57,627 nt of DNA, from contig DDED01000177.1 of NCBI GenBank assembly GCA_002336035.1, positions 1 through 57,627 of the forward strand, in the 5' to 3' direction. Below the pieces are notes generated by a model, which saw nothing but the letters and a program-made list of their open reading frames with translations, did not search any database and was not told where the DNA came from. Both the position numbers and the translations under genes were made by a program. Shown piece after piece: positions 9,214-17,352 of the stretch. This DNA is from Cellvibrionales bacterium UBA1963 (GTDB taxonomy: Bacteria; Pseudomonadota; Gammaproteobacteria; Pseudomonadales; UBA7434). Every line of letters starts with the position of its first letter. The first letter of the stretch is position 1.

Positions 9214-10173
9214 TTAGCCATAAATTTTATCTAAGCGATCCAAAAATGCACCTAACTGATCCGCGGGAAGTGCGTTAATGCCGGCGGCGGCGCGTCTTCC
9301 ACCCCCAGTCGGAAACTCTGTGCATAATGTGTCAGCGTGCTGTTTATTGTTTAACGGCGCTCTAACGCTCACTAAGTACGTGCCATCGGGACGTGATGTT
9401 AACACTGCATGGGCGCGATCGGGAGATAGATTAGCAAGATCGTTACCATAGACGCCACTCACACGGCGCGCCCACTTCTCATTGGGCAAAAGAAACGCAG
9501 CCGAAATTGAGGTACTACGAAGCACTTCGGATTGTTGTGCCTGTTGCATATCTTGCTGGTAGCCCATTTCTAATTTCTGAAAATGGATCGCATCCTGGTC
9601 AATAAAGTCTAATGGATTACTGTAATTCGATAACAATGAAAATAAGGTTGCTGGCTCAAAATGAAGATCGTCTAAGCTAGCGCCGTAGCCGTTGTAGTTA
9701 ATGTAGATACCAAAATTTTCTAATAAGTTGATTTGTGCCTCAGTTAAGGACATCGTTTTAGCTAAGGCTAAAGCGCTGCTCTTGAGGTTATCACCAAAAG
9801 CACCGACTATCGCCCAATGGCTGTATCGCCCTTCAAGATAGCCATTGATTAGCAAACTGGTACAAACATCAGCAGCAGGATTGACTAAAGTTTGTAAACG
9901 GGGATGCTCAGGAATGTCACCCGCGGCATGATGATCACAGTAAAAAATACTGGCGCCAGCCGCCAGAATACGAAGGAGGTCTTTTTTATTTTTAGCCATC
10001 GAAACATCAAGCACATTGACATGATCTTCAGCACCTAGCTCTAGTTGAGCAAGCAACTGAATGTCGCGTTTTACACCCGTCACCAACACGGAATCGATGG
10101 GCTTTGCACTGCGAAGCTGTAACAAAGCACAAATGCCGTCAGCATCGCCATTGAAAACATCATAAACTGCCAT
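9214..10173 (-). CDS. DHH-family phosphoesterase
   Basis: 319-residue cytoplasmic protein of the DHH superfamily (RecJ/NrnA/PPX-like phosphoesterases). The first metal motif is NGDADGI at 8-14. The signature CDHHAAGD begins at Cys79, with Asp80-His81-His82, and the C-terminal DHHA1-like glycine motif is GGGRRAAAG from residue 290. The latter has Arg where many members have His. Substrate could be short oligonucleotides, cyclic dinucleotide products or another phosphoester; nothing in the context decides. It lies 55 nt upstream of the permease gene on the same strand, so co-transcription is possible. The start has AGGG 6-8 nt upstream. Confidence 0.85.
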   Translation of the reverse strand: MAVYDVFNGDADGICALLQLRSAKPIDSVLVTGVKRDIQLLAQLELGAEDHVNVLDVSMAKNKKDLLRILAAGASIFYCDHHAAGDIPEHPRLQTLVNPAADVCTSLLINGYLEGRYSHWAIVGAFGDNLKSSALALAKTMSLTEAQINLLENFGIYINYNGYGASLDDLHFEPATLFSLLSNYSNPLDFIDQDAIHFQKLEMGYQQDMQQAQQSEVLRSTSISAAFLLPNEKWARRVSGVYGNDLANLSPDRAHAVLTSRPDGTYLVSVRAPLNNKQHADTLCTEFPTGGGRRAAAGINALPADQLGAFLDRLDKIYG

Positions 10174-10468
10174 TAAACACCCTGCTTTATGTAACCATAT
10201 TAAAATCTATAAATAACGATAGCAGGGATTCAACGCTAGGGAAACCATCGAAGCGTTAAGAATACGTAGAATTCAAAAGTGTTCAAAGAGTAATCATTGC
10301 GACAACCGAATAATCTCTGCATCATAGCGTTCATGACCGGTGTTACCCAATGCGCATACACGGTGATAAGAGCGCGTTAACAACATAGCAAAAATTTACT
10401 GCCGGGGGAGAAATAAAAAAATAATGCCGCTATTAATGCTCTGCCGTGCATGCCTCTTCAATTCCGCA

Positions 10469-10774
10469 TTAATTAAAACGAATCTTATCGCGATTTTTTT
10501 CGACCAATGCAGCGCCTACCCCTTGCACTGTAGTGAGCTCATCAATTGAATGAAAATCACCGTGCTTAGAGCGATGCTCAACAATTGCTGCGGCTTTTAT
10601 CATTCCTATGCCCAATAAATGATTAGCCAGTTGAACAGAACTGGCTTTATTTATATCAATTCGCAATACCGTTGCGTCCATCACAACGGTATTATCTTCG
10701 GCACTGACACTGACTGACCCTAAAAAAGAGCATAAGAAAAGTAAAATAATTAATCTAAATGAAAAATTCATCAT
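10469..10774 (-). CDS. ComEA-like helix-hairpin-helix protein, exported
   Basis: 101 residues: a signal peptide (hydrophobic core about 7-21, likely cut after SVSA) and a tandem helix-hairpin-helix domain from about 38 to the end. The domain shows INKASS, LLGIGMIKAA and VQGVGAAL, the pattern of small ComEA-type periplasmic DNA-binding proteins. In competent bacteria ComEA pulls incoming DNA into the periplasm; small HhH proteins like this one are widespread in gammaproteobacteria and are not proof of competence. The start at 10774 follows AGAGGA. The 295 nt between this gene and the DHH gene hold no ORF or clear terminator that I can see. Confidence 0.85.
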   Translation of the reverse strand: MMNFSFRLIILLFLCSFLGSVSVSAEDNTVVMDATVLRIDINKASSVQLANHLLGIGMIKAAAIVEHRSKHGDFHSIDELTTVQGVGAALVEKNRDKIRFN

Positions 10775-10933
10775 CAGTAAATCCTCTGTGTTAAAAAATC
10801 GAAGTAGAAAAATTTTTTCAAATTTAAAGTTATTGTTTTAAAAATACGGGAAAGATCATTGAATTCTAATAAGGCTAACGTATTAACTATGCAGCGCACC
10901 AAAATAGACAGCCTAGCTAACGCTTGCTTTTGA

Positions 10934-11680
10934 ATGCAAACTTCTTATTCCATTATTCATCAACTAACAACAGCAACAGTTGAGCATAAAAAAATGCAAG
11001 CAACCGTAAATAAATGTGAAATATTAAAATGCATTAGAATCGCTATAGCACCATTTTTTCTAAGCCTTTTAATTATGCCTATGATGACGATAGGCTGCTG
11101 GGCAAGCACCGTATTTATTAATGAATTTCATTACGATAATATTGGCGCAGATGTGAATGAGCGGATCGAAATTGCGGGGCCAGCAGGAACAAGGTTACAT
11201 GATTGGCAGCTTATATTTTATAATGGTAGCAATGGGGAAAATTACTTCAAAAAAAATCTCGCCGGTGTCATCGTCAACCAATATAACGGCTATGGTACGT
11301 TAAGCTTTACTGTACCTTCAATTCAAAATGGACCGGCTGATGCAATCGCACTGGTCGACAGCCATCACAATGTCATTGAGTTTATTAGTTATGAGGGGAG
11401 CTTGATTGCTGTTAATGGCCTAGCAGCTGGATTGCAAAGCACAGATGTTGGCATCGTCGAGACGGGAACATCCGACCCAGATAACAGCATTCAACGGCAA
11501 GGCATCGGGTTACATGACCGTGATTTTTACTGGCAGATAGCTACCGCTAGCCCAAATGCCATTAATCAGCAGCAAACATTTGAAGCTGTCATTATTCCTT
11601 TACCAAACAGTGGGTGGTTATTTATGGGCGCCGGTGGGATATTAGCCCGCTTTAAATGCCGCCGATCGAACCTATTGTAG
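10934..11680 (+). CDS. Exported protein with lamin-tail-like domain and PEP-CTERM-like tail
   Basis: 248 residues. A hydrophobic signal segment (about 37-56) precedes the mature start WASTVFINEFHYDN. The N-terminal beta-rich part (INEFHYDN, ERIEIAGPAG, DWQLIFYNG) is typical of lamin-tail-like domains found in secreted proteins. The last 30 residues have the tripartite look of PEP-CTERM/VPLPA-type sorting signals: IPLPNSGWLF, a hydrophobic stretch, then an Arg/Lys cluster (RFKCRR). Such tails are processed by exosortases in bacteria with exopolysaccharide systems. Met21 could be the true start, since neither has a strong ribosome binding site. It converges on pyrF and overlaps its 3' end by 9 nt. 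Confidence 0.7.
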   Translation: MQTSYSIIHQLTTATVEHKKMQATVNKCEILKCIRIAIAPFFLSLLIMPMMTIGCWASTVFINEFHYDNIGADVNERIEIAGPAGTRLHDWQLIFYNGSNGENYFKKNLAGVIVNQYNGYGTLSFTVPSIQNGPADAIALVDSHHNVIEFISYEGSLIAVNGLAAGLQSTDVGIVETGTSDPDNSIQRQGIGLHDRDFYWQIATASPNAINQQQTFEAVIIPLPNSGWLFMGAGGILARFKCRRSNLL

Positions 11681-12379
11681 CTCGTCAATCAATGCCCTCA
11701 AGGCTACTAATGGATCTAAAGATTGAGTGATCGGCCTACCAATTACGAGGTAATGACTGCCTTGGTCTATGGCTTGACGCGCAGTAAGCGTTCGACGCTG
11801 ATCATCACCCGCCATTGAAATCGGTCGAATGCCTGGCGTGACTAACGTGAATTCCTTGCCGCAATTATGGCTCAGTTGACTAGCCTCCTGCGCTGAACAA
11901 ACAACCCCGTCGAGTCCTGACTCCTTCGCAGAAAGCGCTAATGCCATTACCTGTTCAGTCAGTGGTCGCTGCACACCGGTCAACACTAAATCTTGATCAT
12001 TCATACTGGTTAGCACGGTAACTGCAATCAATTGCGTTGAGGCATCCAATTCATTAATTGCCGCTTTGGCGGCGGTCATCATCCGTTGTCCACCAACTGC
12101 ATGAACATTCGTCATCCAAATGCCCTTCGCCGCGATAACAGTAATTGCCTTAGCCACGGTAGTTGGAATATCGTGAAATTTAAGATCAAGAAAAACCTCA
12201 TAACCCTTGCCATGTAACATGTCAACAATAGGCATACCACACGCTGTAAACAATTCTTTACCCACTTTGGCTCGGCACAATGTCGGTGATAATTGTTCAG
12301 CTAATAGAGTAGCACTGGCCATATCAGCACAATCAAATGCGACGATAATTGGGCTCAGTTGATCATCCTTTTTTGTCAT
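11672..12379 (-). CDS. pyrF: Orotidine 5'-phosphate decarboxylase
   Basis: Converts OMP to UMP, the last step of de novo pyrimidine synthesis. 235 residues, the usual size for the bacterial TIM-barrel enzyme. Catalytic residues are in place: Asp15 (VAFDCAD), Lys38/Lys41 (KVGKELF) and the D-x-K-x-x-D signature DLKFHD with Asp65, Lys67 and Asp70. A C-terminal phosphate-binding TPGIRP and VIGRPITQ are also present. Position after lapAB matches the lapA-lapB-pyrF order of many gammaproteobacteria, and a 12-bp-stem inverted repeat separates it from lapB. Confidence 0.97.
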   Translation of the reverse strand: MTKKDDQLSPIIVAFDCADMASATLLAEQLSPTLCRAKVGKELFTACGMPIVDMLHGKGYEVFLDLKFHDIPTTVAKAITVIAAKGIWMTNVHAVGGQRMMTAAKAAINELDASTQLIAVTVLTSMNDQDLVLTGVQRPLTEQVMALALSAKESGLDGVVCSAQEASQLSHNCGKEFTLVTPGIRPISMAGDDQRRTLTARQAIDQGSHYLVIGRPITQSLDPLVALRALIDELQ

Positions 12380-12444
12380 AATCGTTTTTCTCTTTTTTCA
12401 CTTGACGTCCAGTCAAAGACGCTATCATGCTGGCAGGCAATCAG

Positions 12445-12481
12445 ACCGTTACCATTAATGTTGAAACTCAATGGTAACGGT
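12445..12481. repeat. 12-bp inverted repeat between lapB and pyrF
   Basis: ACCGTTACCATT (12445-12456) and AATGGTAACGGT (12470-12481) are perfect reverse complements around a 13-nt loop. On the minus strand it starts 6 nt beyond the lapB stop. No T-tract follows, so it is more likely an mRNA 3'-end stabiliser, processing site or protein-binding site than an intrinsic terminator. Confidence 0.65.
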
Positions 12482-12487
12482 ATAGAT

Positions 12488-13711
12488 TCAATCAAACTCA
12501 CCGTTTTTTAAACTCGACATTTGGTCCCATTTTTTACAGCCAGGACACCGCCAATGCAGTTGACGACCAGAAAAACCACAATGACCGCATCGATAATTTA
12601 AGCGCTTTTCGAGTAAATCTTTTAATACATCATGAAGATTACGGACCTCATTAGCCACTTCACCGTTTAAACTCGGCAACCGTAAATTAATTAATTTATT
12701 TAAACCAATCAGTGACGGGTGATAATGCAAATACTTCACCAGCATATCAGAAGCAACAGCGAATGATTGCGAATACTGATCAGCGCGCGCCAGTTGCTGA
12801 TCGACGGCAAAGAGTAAGCCCTGCACCTGCATTTTATCGGCTAATTTATTGTCAATCTCATGCAAAAAACGTTCGAAACCTTTGTCTTGATAAACCCCTT
12901 CGTAGGTATTGAGTAAATCGGGTAATAGCTCAGTAATAAAATCTGGATTATCGATAATGGCTTTGTTAAGCACTTTCAATGCTGACTTATAGGTCCCTGC
13001 TTGATTATAGAGACGACTCAGCAATAAAGAGGCACGTAATGAACTTTTATCGATGGTTAATGCCTGCTCTAATTTTTTCTTATAACCTAAATGATCGCCT
13101 TTAAGCCTATCTTCTTCTGCTAATTCACAGTGAAAATGAGCAATCATTTTTATCATTGACAGCCGTTTATTATCGGTAGATTTAAAAAATCGGCTACCTA
13201 GCAGCGCCTCGCCAATAACAATAGCCTGTTGCCACTCACCTTCATCTTGGTAAATTTCAATTAAAAATCGCTGGGCAGTACTGCGCAATTCAGCTGACTC
13301 AGAAATCACCTCTTTAAGCAACATTTCGGCCCTGTCAAGCAAGCCGGCCGCCATAAAATCTCGACCCAACTCGAGGTGTATATGATGCTGTTGTGTATTG
13401 TCCAATAACGGTCGCGCCAGTAAGTTTTGATGAATACGAATCGCACGGTCAACTTGACCTTGTTTTCGCATTAACTTCCCTAGCGCCAAGTGAGTCTCTA
13501 AGGTGTTTTTATTCACGTCTAACGAGTCAACAAAAGCATCAACCGCTTTATCAGGCTGCTCATTTAATAAAAAGTTTAGGCCTTGAAAATAGCTTTTACT
13601 GGCCTGTGGGTTAAACTCAGATGACTGCTTTTTTCTCAATGATCGGCGACCCAAATAAAAACCAATCGCAATCGCTAACGTGATGATAATGACAAAAGAA
13701 AAGTCCTGCAT
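12488..13711 (-). CDS. lapB: Lipopolysaccharide assembly protein LapB (YciM)
   Basis: Inner-membrane-anchored TPR protein that controls lipopolysaccharide synthesis by presenting LpxC to the FtsH protease and organising LPS assembly. 407 residues: one N-terminal membrane helix (about 5-20) ending in GRRS, a long run of TPR helices, and a C-terminal rubredoxin-type zinc ribbon with Cys375, Cys378, Cys389 and Cys392 (CGHCG...CPGC). All the known functional parts are kept. It starts 4 nt after the lapA stop, so the two are one transcription unit. Confidence 0.95.
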   Translation of the reverse strand: MQDFSFVIIITLAIAIGFYLGRRSLRKKQSSEFNPQASKSYFQGLNFLLNEQPDKAVDAFVDSLDVNKNTLETHLALGKLMRKQGQVDRAIRIHQNLLARPLLDNTQQHHIHLELGRDFMAAGLLDRAEMLLKEVISESAELRSTAQRFLIEIYQDEGEWQQAIVIGEALLGSRFFKSTDNKRLSMIKMIAHFHCELAEEDRLKGDHLGYKKKLEQALTIDKSSLRASLLLSRLYNQAGTYKSALKVLNKAIIDNPDFITELLPDLLNTYEGVYQDKGFERFLHEIDNKLADKMQVQGLLFAVDQQLARADQYSQSFAVASDMLVKYLHYHPSLIGLNKLINLRLPSLNGEVANEVRNLHDVLKDLLEKRLNYRCGHCGFSGRQLHWRCPGCKKWDQMSSLKNGEFD

Positions 13712-13714
13712 GAC

Positions 13715-13999
13715 TTAACGTGTTTCGCCAGTAATAAGTTGTGAGGTGGTGCGCAAACGTTTTTCTGCGTTTAAGCGAGCGCGTCGCTCTTTGAATAAGA
13801 GCCAACTAGAAACCAGCAAACCGAGTAAACCACCACTGATGAAAAAACCAATGAAGCTATGCGAAATAGCCATCGGGGGTAATTGCTTAAATAAAAGGTC
13901 GACCCCCACTACGGTAGGATTACGAGTGATAAAGGCAGCGCACAGTAAAACAATGATGCTAACAAGAATAATGACTAATAGAGTTTTGAAGATCCGCAT
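13715..13999 (-). CDS. lapA: Lipopolysaccharide assembly protein LapA (YciS)
   Basis: Small inner-membrane partner of LapB. 94 residues from the ATG at 13999, with two membrane helices (about 6-25 and 43-65) and a short charged cytoplasmic tail (KERRARLNAEKRLR) that should be coiled coil. An in-frame GTG two codons upstream (14005) is less likely, because family proteins begin M-K/R directly before the first helix. Lies immediately upstream of lapB. Confidence 0.9.
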   Translation of the reverse strand: MRIFKTLLVIILVSIIVLLCAAFITRNPTVVGVDLLFKQLPPMAISHSFIGFFISGGLLGLLVSSWLLFKERRARLNAEKRLRTTSQLITGETR

Positions 14000-14070
14000 A
14001 AGCACGTCAATGATAAAGTTGATTCAAGCGGCATTATACCCTGTTGAAAGAAAATTATATGACTGATGCT

Positions 14071-14100
14071 AAAAAAAATGAAACGCTGGTGTCGACCAGC
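14071..14100 (-). terminator. Intrinsic terminator of ihfB
   Basis: Stem GCTGGT / ACCAGC with a 4-nt loop (14085-14100), followed on the minus strand by GTTTCA and eight T (14078-14071). It lies about 40 nt after the ihfB stop. Five T on the plus-strand side could make it weakly bidirectional. Confidence 0.75.
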
Positions 14101-14137
14101 TTTTTGTGAGGTAACCGTCTCAAAAGCCAGCGTACAT

Positions 14138-14452
14138 TTAAGCACTGAAATAAGTCGATTCGAAACTGTGAAGGCTGTCATTCACCCTGTCTCGCATCTC
14201 TTTACCTGGTTTGAAGTGCGGGACATGCTTGCCTGATAGCTGAACTTGCTCGCCCGTTTTAGGGTTTCGCCCAGTGCGTGCTGCCCGATAATGCAAACTA
14301 AAACTGCCAAAGCCTCGAATCTCGATACGATTGCCGGCCGCTAAGCCGTTTACCATTTGATCAATAACGCATTTAATGGCCAGCTCGACATCTTTTGTTG
14401 AGAGCTGCGCTTGACGAGTAGCGATCCTTTCAATTAATTCTGACTTAGTCAT
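14138..14452 (-). CDS. ihfB: Integration host factor subunit beta
   Basis: DNA-bending nucleoid protein subunit, partner of IhfA; also supports recombination and sigma54 promoters. 104 residues. It starts MTKSELIERI and carries the beta-arm signature GFGSFSLHYRAARTGRNPKTG, with Pro64, the residue that intercalates at the DNA kink. The IPDRVNDSLH-equivalent tail is slightly longer than in E. coli. The order rpsA-ihfB-lapA is the standard gammaproteobacterial one. Upstream (14453-14647) there is room for its own promoter. Confidence 0.96.
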   Translation of the reverse strand: MTKSELIERIATRQAQLSTKDVELAIKCVIDQMVNGLAAGNRIEIRGFGSFSLHYRAARTGRNPKTGEQVQLSGKHVPHFKPGKEMRDRVNDSLHSFESTYFSA

Positions 14453-14647
14453 GATAGCGCCCTGAATAAAAAATTAGCCAATAGGAAAACCCTACTGTAT
14501 CAAGGTATTAGTATAGTCAAGGATAGAATCCGTTCCAGCTCTATGCACATAAAATCAAGGGCAAAATGCTTCATTACGAACCTAAGATGTTGATATAAAA
14601 GAGAAATATAAAAATAATTTTAGAGAAATTCTAGAGAAAAGAATGGA

Positions 14648-14680
14648 TTACCGCCAAAAAGCATGGCTTTTTGGCGGTAA
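14648..14680 (-). terminator. Perfect 15-bp stem-loop after rpsA
   Basis: A perfect 15-bp stem with a 3-nt loop (arms 14648-14662 and 14666-14680, each containing ACCGCCAAAAAGC or its complement). It lies 28 nt beyond the rpsA stop. The U-rich part is inside the 3' arm rather than after it; TTTTC follows further on. It probably ends or protects the rpsA mRNA 3' end and may let some transcription into ihfB. Confidence 0.6.
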
Positions 14681-14708
14681 TGTAAACAGCTAAAAGGCTA
14701 TTGGCCGT

Positions 14709-16388
14709 TTATTTATCGTCCATTTTGGCTTTGATGAGATCACCGATGGTGGTCGCAGCTGCCGCTGGAGCAGGTTCAGCATCACGGTGTTGACGCATAG
14801 CTTCTTGCTCGTCATCGACGTCTTTCGCTTTTAATGAAAGGCTTAACATGCGATTTTTACGATCGACATTCAAGACTTTCAATTCAAGTTCTTCCCCTTC
14901 TTTTAATACCGTTTTTAAATCTTCAACCTTATCGCGAGAAATTTCAGACGCTTTCAAAATGCCCTCTATATCATTGCCTAAATCAATCACTGCAGCTTTT
15001 GCATCTATCGATTTAACCGTGCCTTTAACGATCTTTCCTTTGTCGTTTTCAGCAACGAAATCTGAGAACGGATCTTCCTCTAACTGCTTAACTCCCAATG
15101 AAATTCGCTCTCGTTCAGAGTCAATCGCTAATATGACAGTTTCAATCTCGTCACCTTTATTGTAAATACGAACAGCTTCTTCGCCAGCTTCTGTCCATGA
15201 GATGTCTGACAAATGAACCAAACCATCAATATTACCCGTTAAACCAATGAAGATACCAAAATCAGTGATCGATTTAATCGTTCCGGAGATTTTGTCACCT
15301 TTCGCATGATCCGAACCGAAGGCATCCCAAGGATTTTGTTGACACTGTTTTATCCCCAGAGAAATTCTGCGACGATCTTCATCAATATCAAGAATCATCA
15401 CCTCAACTTCATCACCTAAATTGACGATCTTCGAGGGGTGGACATTTTTATTGGTCCAATCCATTTCAGATACGTGCACTAAGCCTTCAACACCCGTTTC
15501 GAGTTCAGCAAAACAACCATAATCAGTCAGGTTGGTAATGACCCCTTTAACAATAGTGTTTTGAGGGTAACGTCCCTTAATATCACCCCATGGATCTTCG
15601 CCTAATTGTTTTAATCCTAACGATACGCGATTTTTCTCGCGATCAAACTTCAATACTTTAACTTCTATCTCATCACCGACATTGACAATTTCACTGGGAT
15701 GCTTAATGCGCTTCCAAGCCATGTCAGTTATGTGAAGTAGGCCATCGATGCCGCCTAAATCAACAAAGGCGCCGTAGTCAGTAAGGTTTTTAACTACGCC
15801 AGGTACGCGTTGACCTTCTTCAAGATTTTCGAGTAATTGATCACGTTCAACGCTGTTGGCTTGCTCCATCACAGCTCGGCGAGACACCACAACATTGTTT
15901 CGCTTTTCATCAAGCTTAATCACTTTAAATTCTAGTGGCTTGCCCTCAAGGTGACTGGTGTCTCGAATCGGCCGAACATCAACCAGTGAACCCGGTAAGA
16001 AAGCGCGAATGGTTTTTACATCAACAGTGAAACCACCTTTGACCTTGCCGTTGATGACACCTGTAATTATTTCTTCTGCTTCAAACGCTTGCTCAAGCAC
16101 TTTCCAGGCTTCGGCGCGCTTGGCTTTTTCACGTGAAAGTTTCGTCTCGCCAAAACCGTCTTCGACGGCCTCTAAAGCGACTTGCACCATGTCGCCTATT
16201 GCAACGGTAATCTCACCGTTTTCATCAAAGAATTGGTTACGTGGAATGACACCTTCGGACTTTAAGCCCGCATGGACAGTGACCCAATCGTTATCGATGT
16301 CAAGAACAACACCCGTAATAATGGCACCCGGGTGCATTTCAATTGTTTTTAAACTTTCTTCGAATAAATCTGCAAAGCTTTCGCTCAT
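14709..16388 (-). CDS. rpsA: 30S ribosomal protein S1
   Basis: 559 residues with six S1 OB-fold repeats, as in the E. coli protein (557). The repeats are visible as recurring GxVxxxxxxGxFVxLxxxxxGLxHxS blocks, for example TDYGAFVDLGGIDGLLHIT and TDFGIFIGLTGNIDGLVHLS, with ERERISLGVKQL-type ends. S1 holds mRNA on the small ribosomal subunit. The ATG at 16388 has AAGG about 11 nt upstream. The 258 nt between cmk and rpsA probably hold the rpsA leader, which in enterobacteria is the autoregulatory target of S1. Confidence 0.98.
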   Translation of the reverse strand: MSESFADLFEESLKTIEMHPGAIITGVVLDIDNDWVTVHAGLKSEGVIPRNQFFDENGEITVAIGDMVQVALEAVEDGFGETKLSREKAKRAEAWKVLEQAFEAEEIITGVINGKVKGGFTVDVKTIRAFLPGSLVDVRPIRDTSHLEGKPLEFKVIKLDEKRNNVVVSRRAVMEQANSVERDQLLENLEEGQRVPGVVKNLTDYGAFVDLGGIDGLLHITDMAWKRIKHPSEIVNVGDEIEVKVLKFDREKNRVSLGLKQLGEDPWGDIKGRYPQNTIVKGVITNLTDYGCFAELETGVEGLVHVSEMDWTNKNVHPSKIVNLGDEVEVMILDIDEDRRRISLGIKQCQQNPWDAFGSDHAKGDKISGTIKSITDFGIFIGLTGNIDGLVHLSDISWTEAGEEAVRIYNKGDEIETVILAIDSERERISLGVKQLEEDPFSDFVAENDKGKIVKGTVKSIDAKAAVIDLGNDIEGILKASEISRDKVEDLKTVLKEGEELELKVLNVDRKNRMLSLSLKAKDVDDEQEAMRQHRDAEPAPAAAATTIGDLIKAKMDDK

Positions 16389-16590
16389 AGTGAATAAACC
16401 TTAGGTAAGACGGCCAGTAACGCATTCAGTTTGGCGAAATAACACCAAAAATACGGTTATCTGTCCGGTCTATGCAACCAGCGCGCATAGAGCAATCAAA
16501 AAATGTTAATTAACGGTGTGCTGGCAAAAATACCGTTGAATTAACGCTCGGATCGAACTCAACATTAAGGCAACAATGCCCAAACGCAGA

Positions 16591-16614
16591 CTATATTGAT
16601 ATATTTCAATATAG
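16591..16614. repeat. AT-rich inverted repeat upstream of rpsA
   Basis: CTATATTGA (16591-16599) and TCAATATAG (16606-16614) form a perfect 9-bp inverted repeat with a 6-nt spacer. It lies 33 nt after the cmk stop and about 200 nt upstream of rpsA. It could be a weak cmk terminator, or overlap the rpsA promoter as an operator; I cannot tell which. Confidence 0.5.
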
Positions 16615-16646
16615 ATTTTTAAATTCATTTATATCAGCCACTTAAC

Positions 16647-17333
16647 CTAAATAAGCGACCGCGCTCTTGCCTCACTGATAATCATTCCACAGACCTGATC
16701 AATGCTTAGATCAGTGCTATCGACGATTAAAGCGTCGTCTGCAGGACGCAGCGGTGATACGGCTCTGCGCATATCCGCGCGATCTCTGGCCGCTATTGCC
16801 TCAGTAAGGCGCGCGAGATTACCACTTTGGCCGTTATCGAGCAACTGTTTATGGCGGCGATTTGCTCTTTCTGTCACGGTAGCCGTCAAATAAATTTTTA
16901 AAGGTGCTTGCTCAAACACCACCGTTCCCATATCTCGCCCATCGGCAATCAAACCAGGAAATTCAGCAAACGCTCGCTGCCGTGCCAATAGAGCTGATCT
17001 TGCTGGTGCCATAGCCGCTACTTTCGAGGCCGCCATCCCCACATCTTCTGTACGAAGTTCAGCCGTCACATCAGTCCCTTCAAGGAATGCTCGGATCCCG
17101 TCTTGACCAGCAATAGAGGTAAAATGAACATCCAAGGCGTTACCCATAACCTGCAACGCGGCCTCATTATCTAGGGCAACGCTGTGATTGATTGCCGACA
17201 AAGCCAATAATCGATACAACATGCCACTATCGAGTAAATGCCAAGACAATGTTTCAGCGATTTGTTTGCACACTGCCCCCTTTCCCGCACCGCCAGGGCC
17301 ATCAACCGTAATAATAGGCACTAATGTCTTCAT
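16647..17333 (-). CDS. cmk: Cytidylate kinase
   Basis: Phosphorylates CMP/dCMP with ATP. 228 residues, normal for the bacterial enzyme. The P-loop GPGGAGKG is at 12-19. The CMP-binding insert and the substrate-binding DGRDMGTVVF (around residue 140) are intact, and the lid-region RRAVSPLRPADDA and IVDST are in place. Follows aroA by 19 nt, so it belongs to the aromatic operon, in the same order as in Pseudomonas. Confidence 0.97.
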   Translation of the reverse strand: MKTLVPIITVDGPGGAGKGAVCKQIAETLSWHLLDSGMLYRLLALSAINHSVALDNEAALQVMGNALDVHFTSIAGQDGIRAFLEGTDVTAELRTEDVGMAASKVAAMAPARSALLARQRAFAEFPGLIADGRDMGTVVFEQAPLKIYLTATVTERANRRHKQLLDNGQSGNLARLTEAIAARDRADMRRAVSPLRPADDALIVDSTDLSIDQVCGMIISEARARSLI

Positions 17334-17352
17334 AAACGTCTCAACGGATGCA

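Noticed and set aside
16591..16614. Palindrome upstream of rpsA taken as a definite cmk terminator
   Set aside because: The stem is A/T only and no T-run follows on the minus strand, so it is listed only as a repeat.
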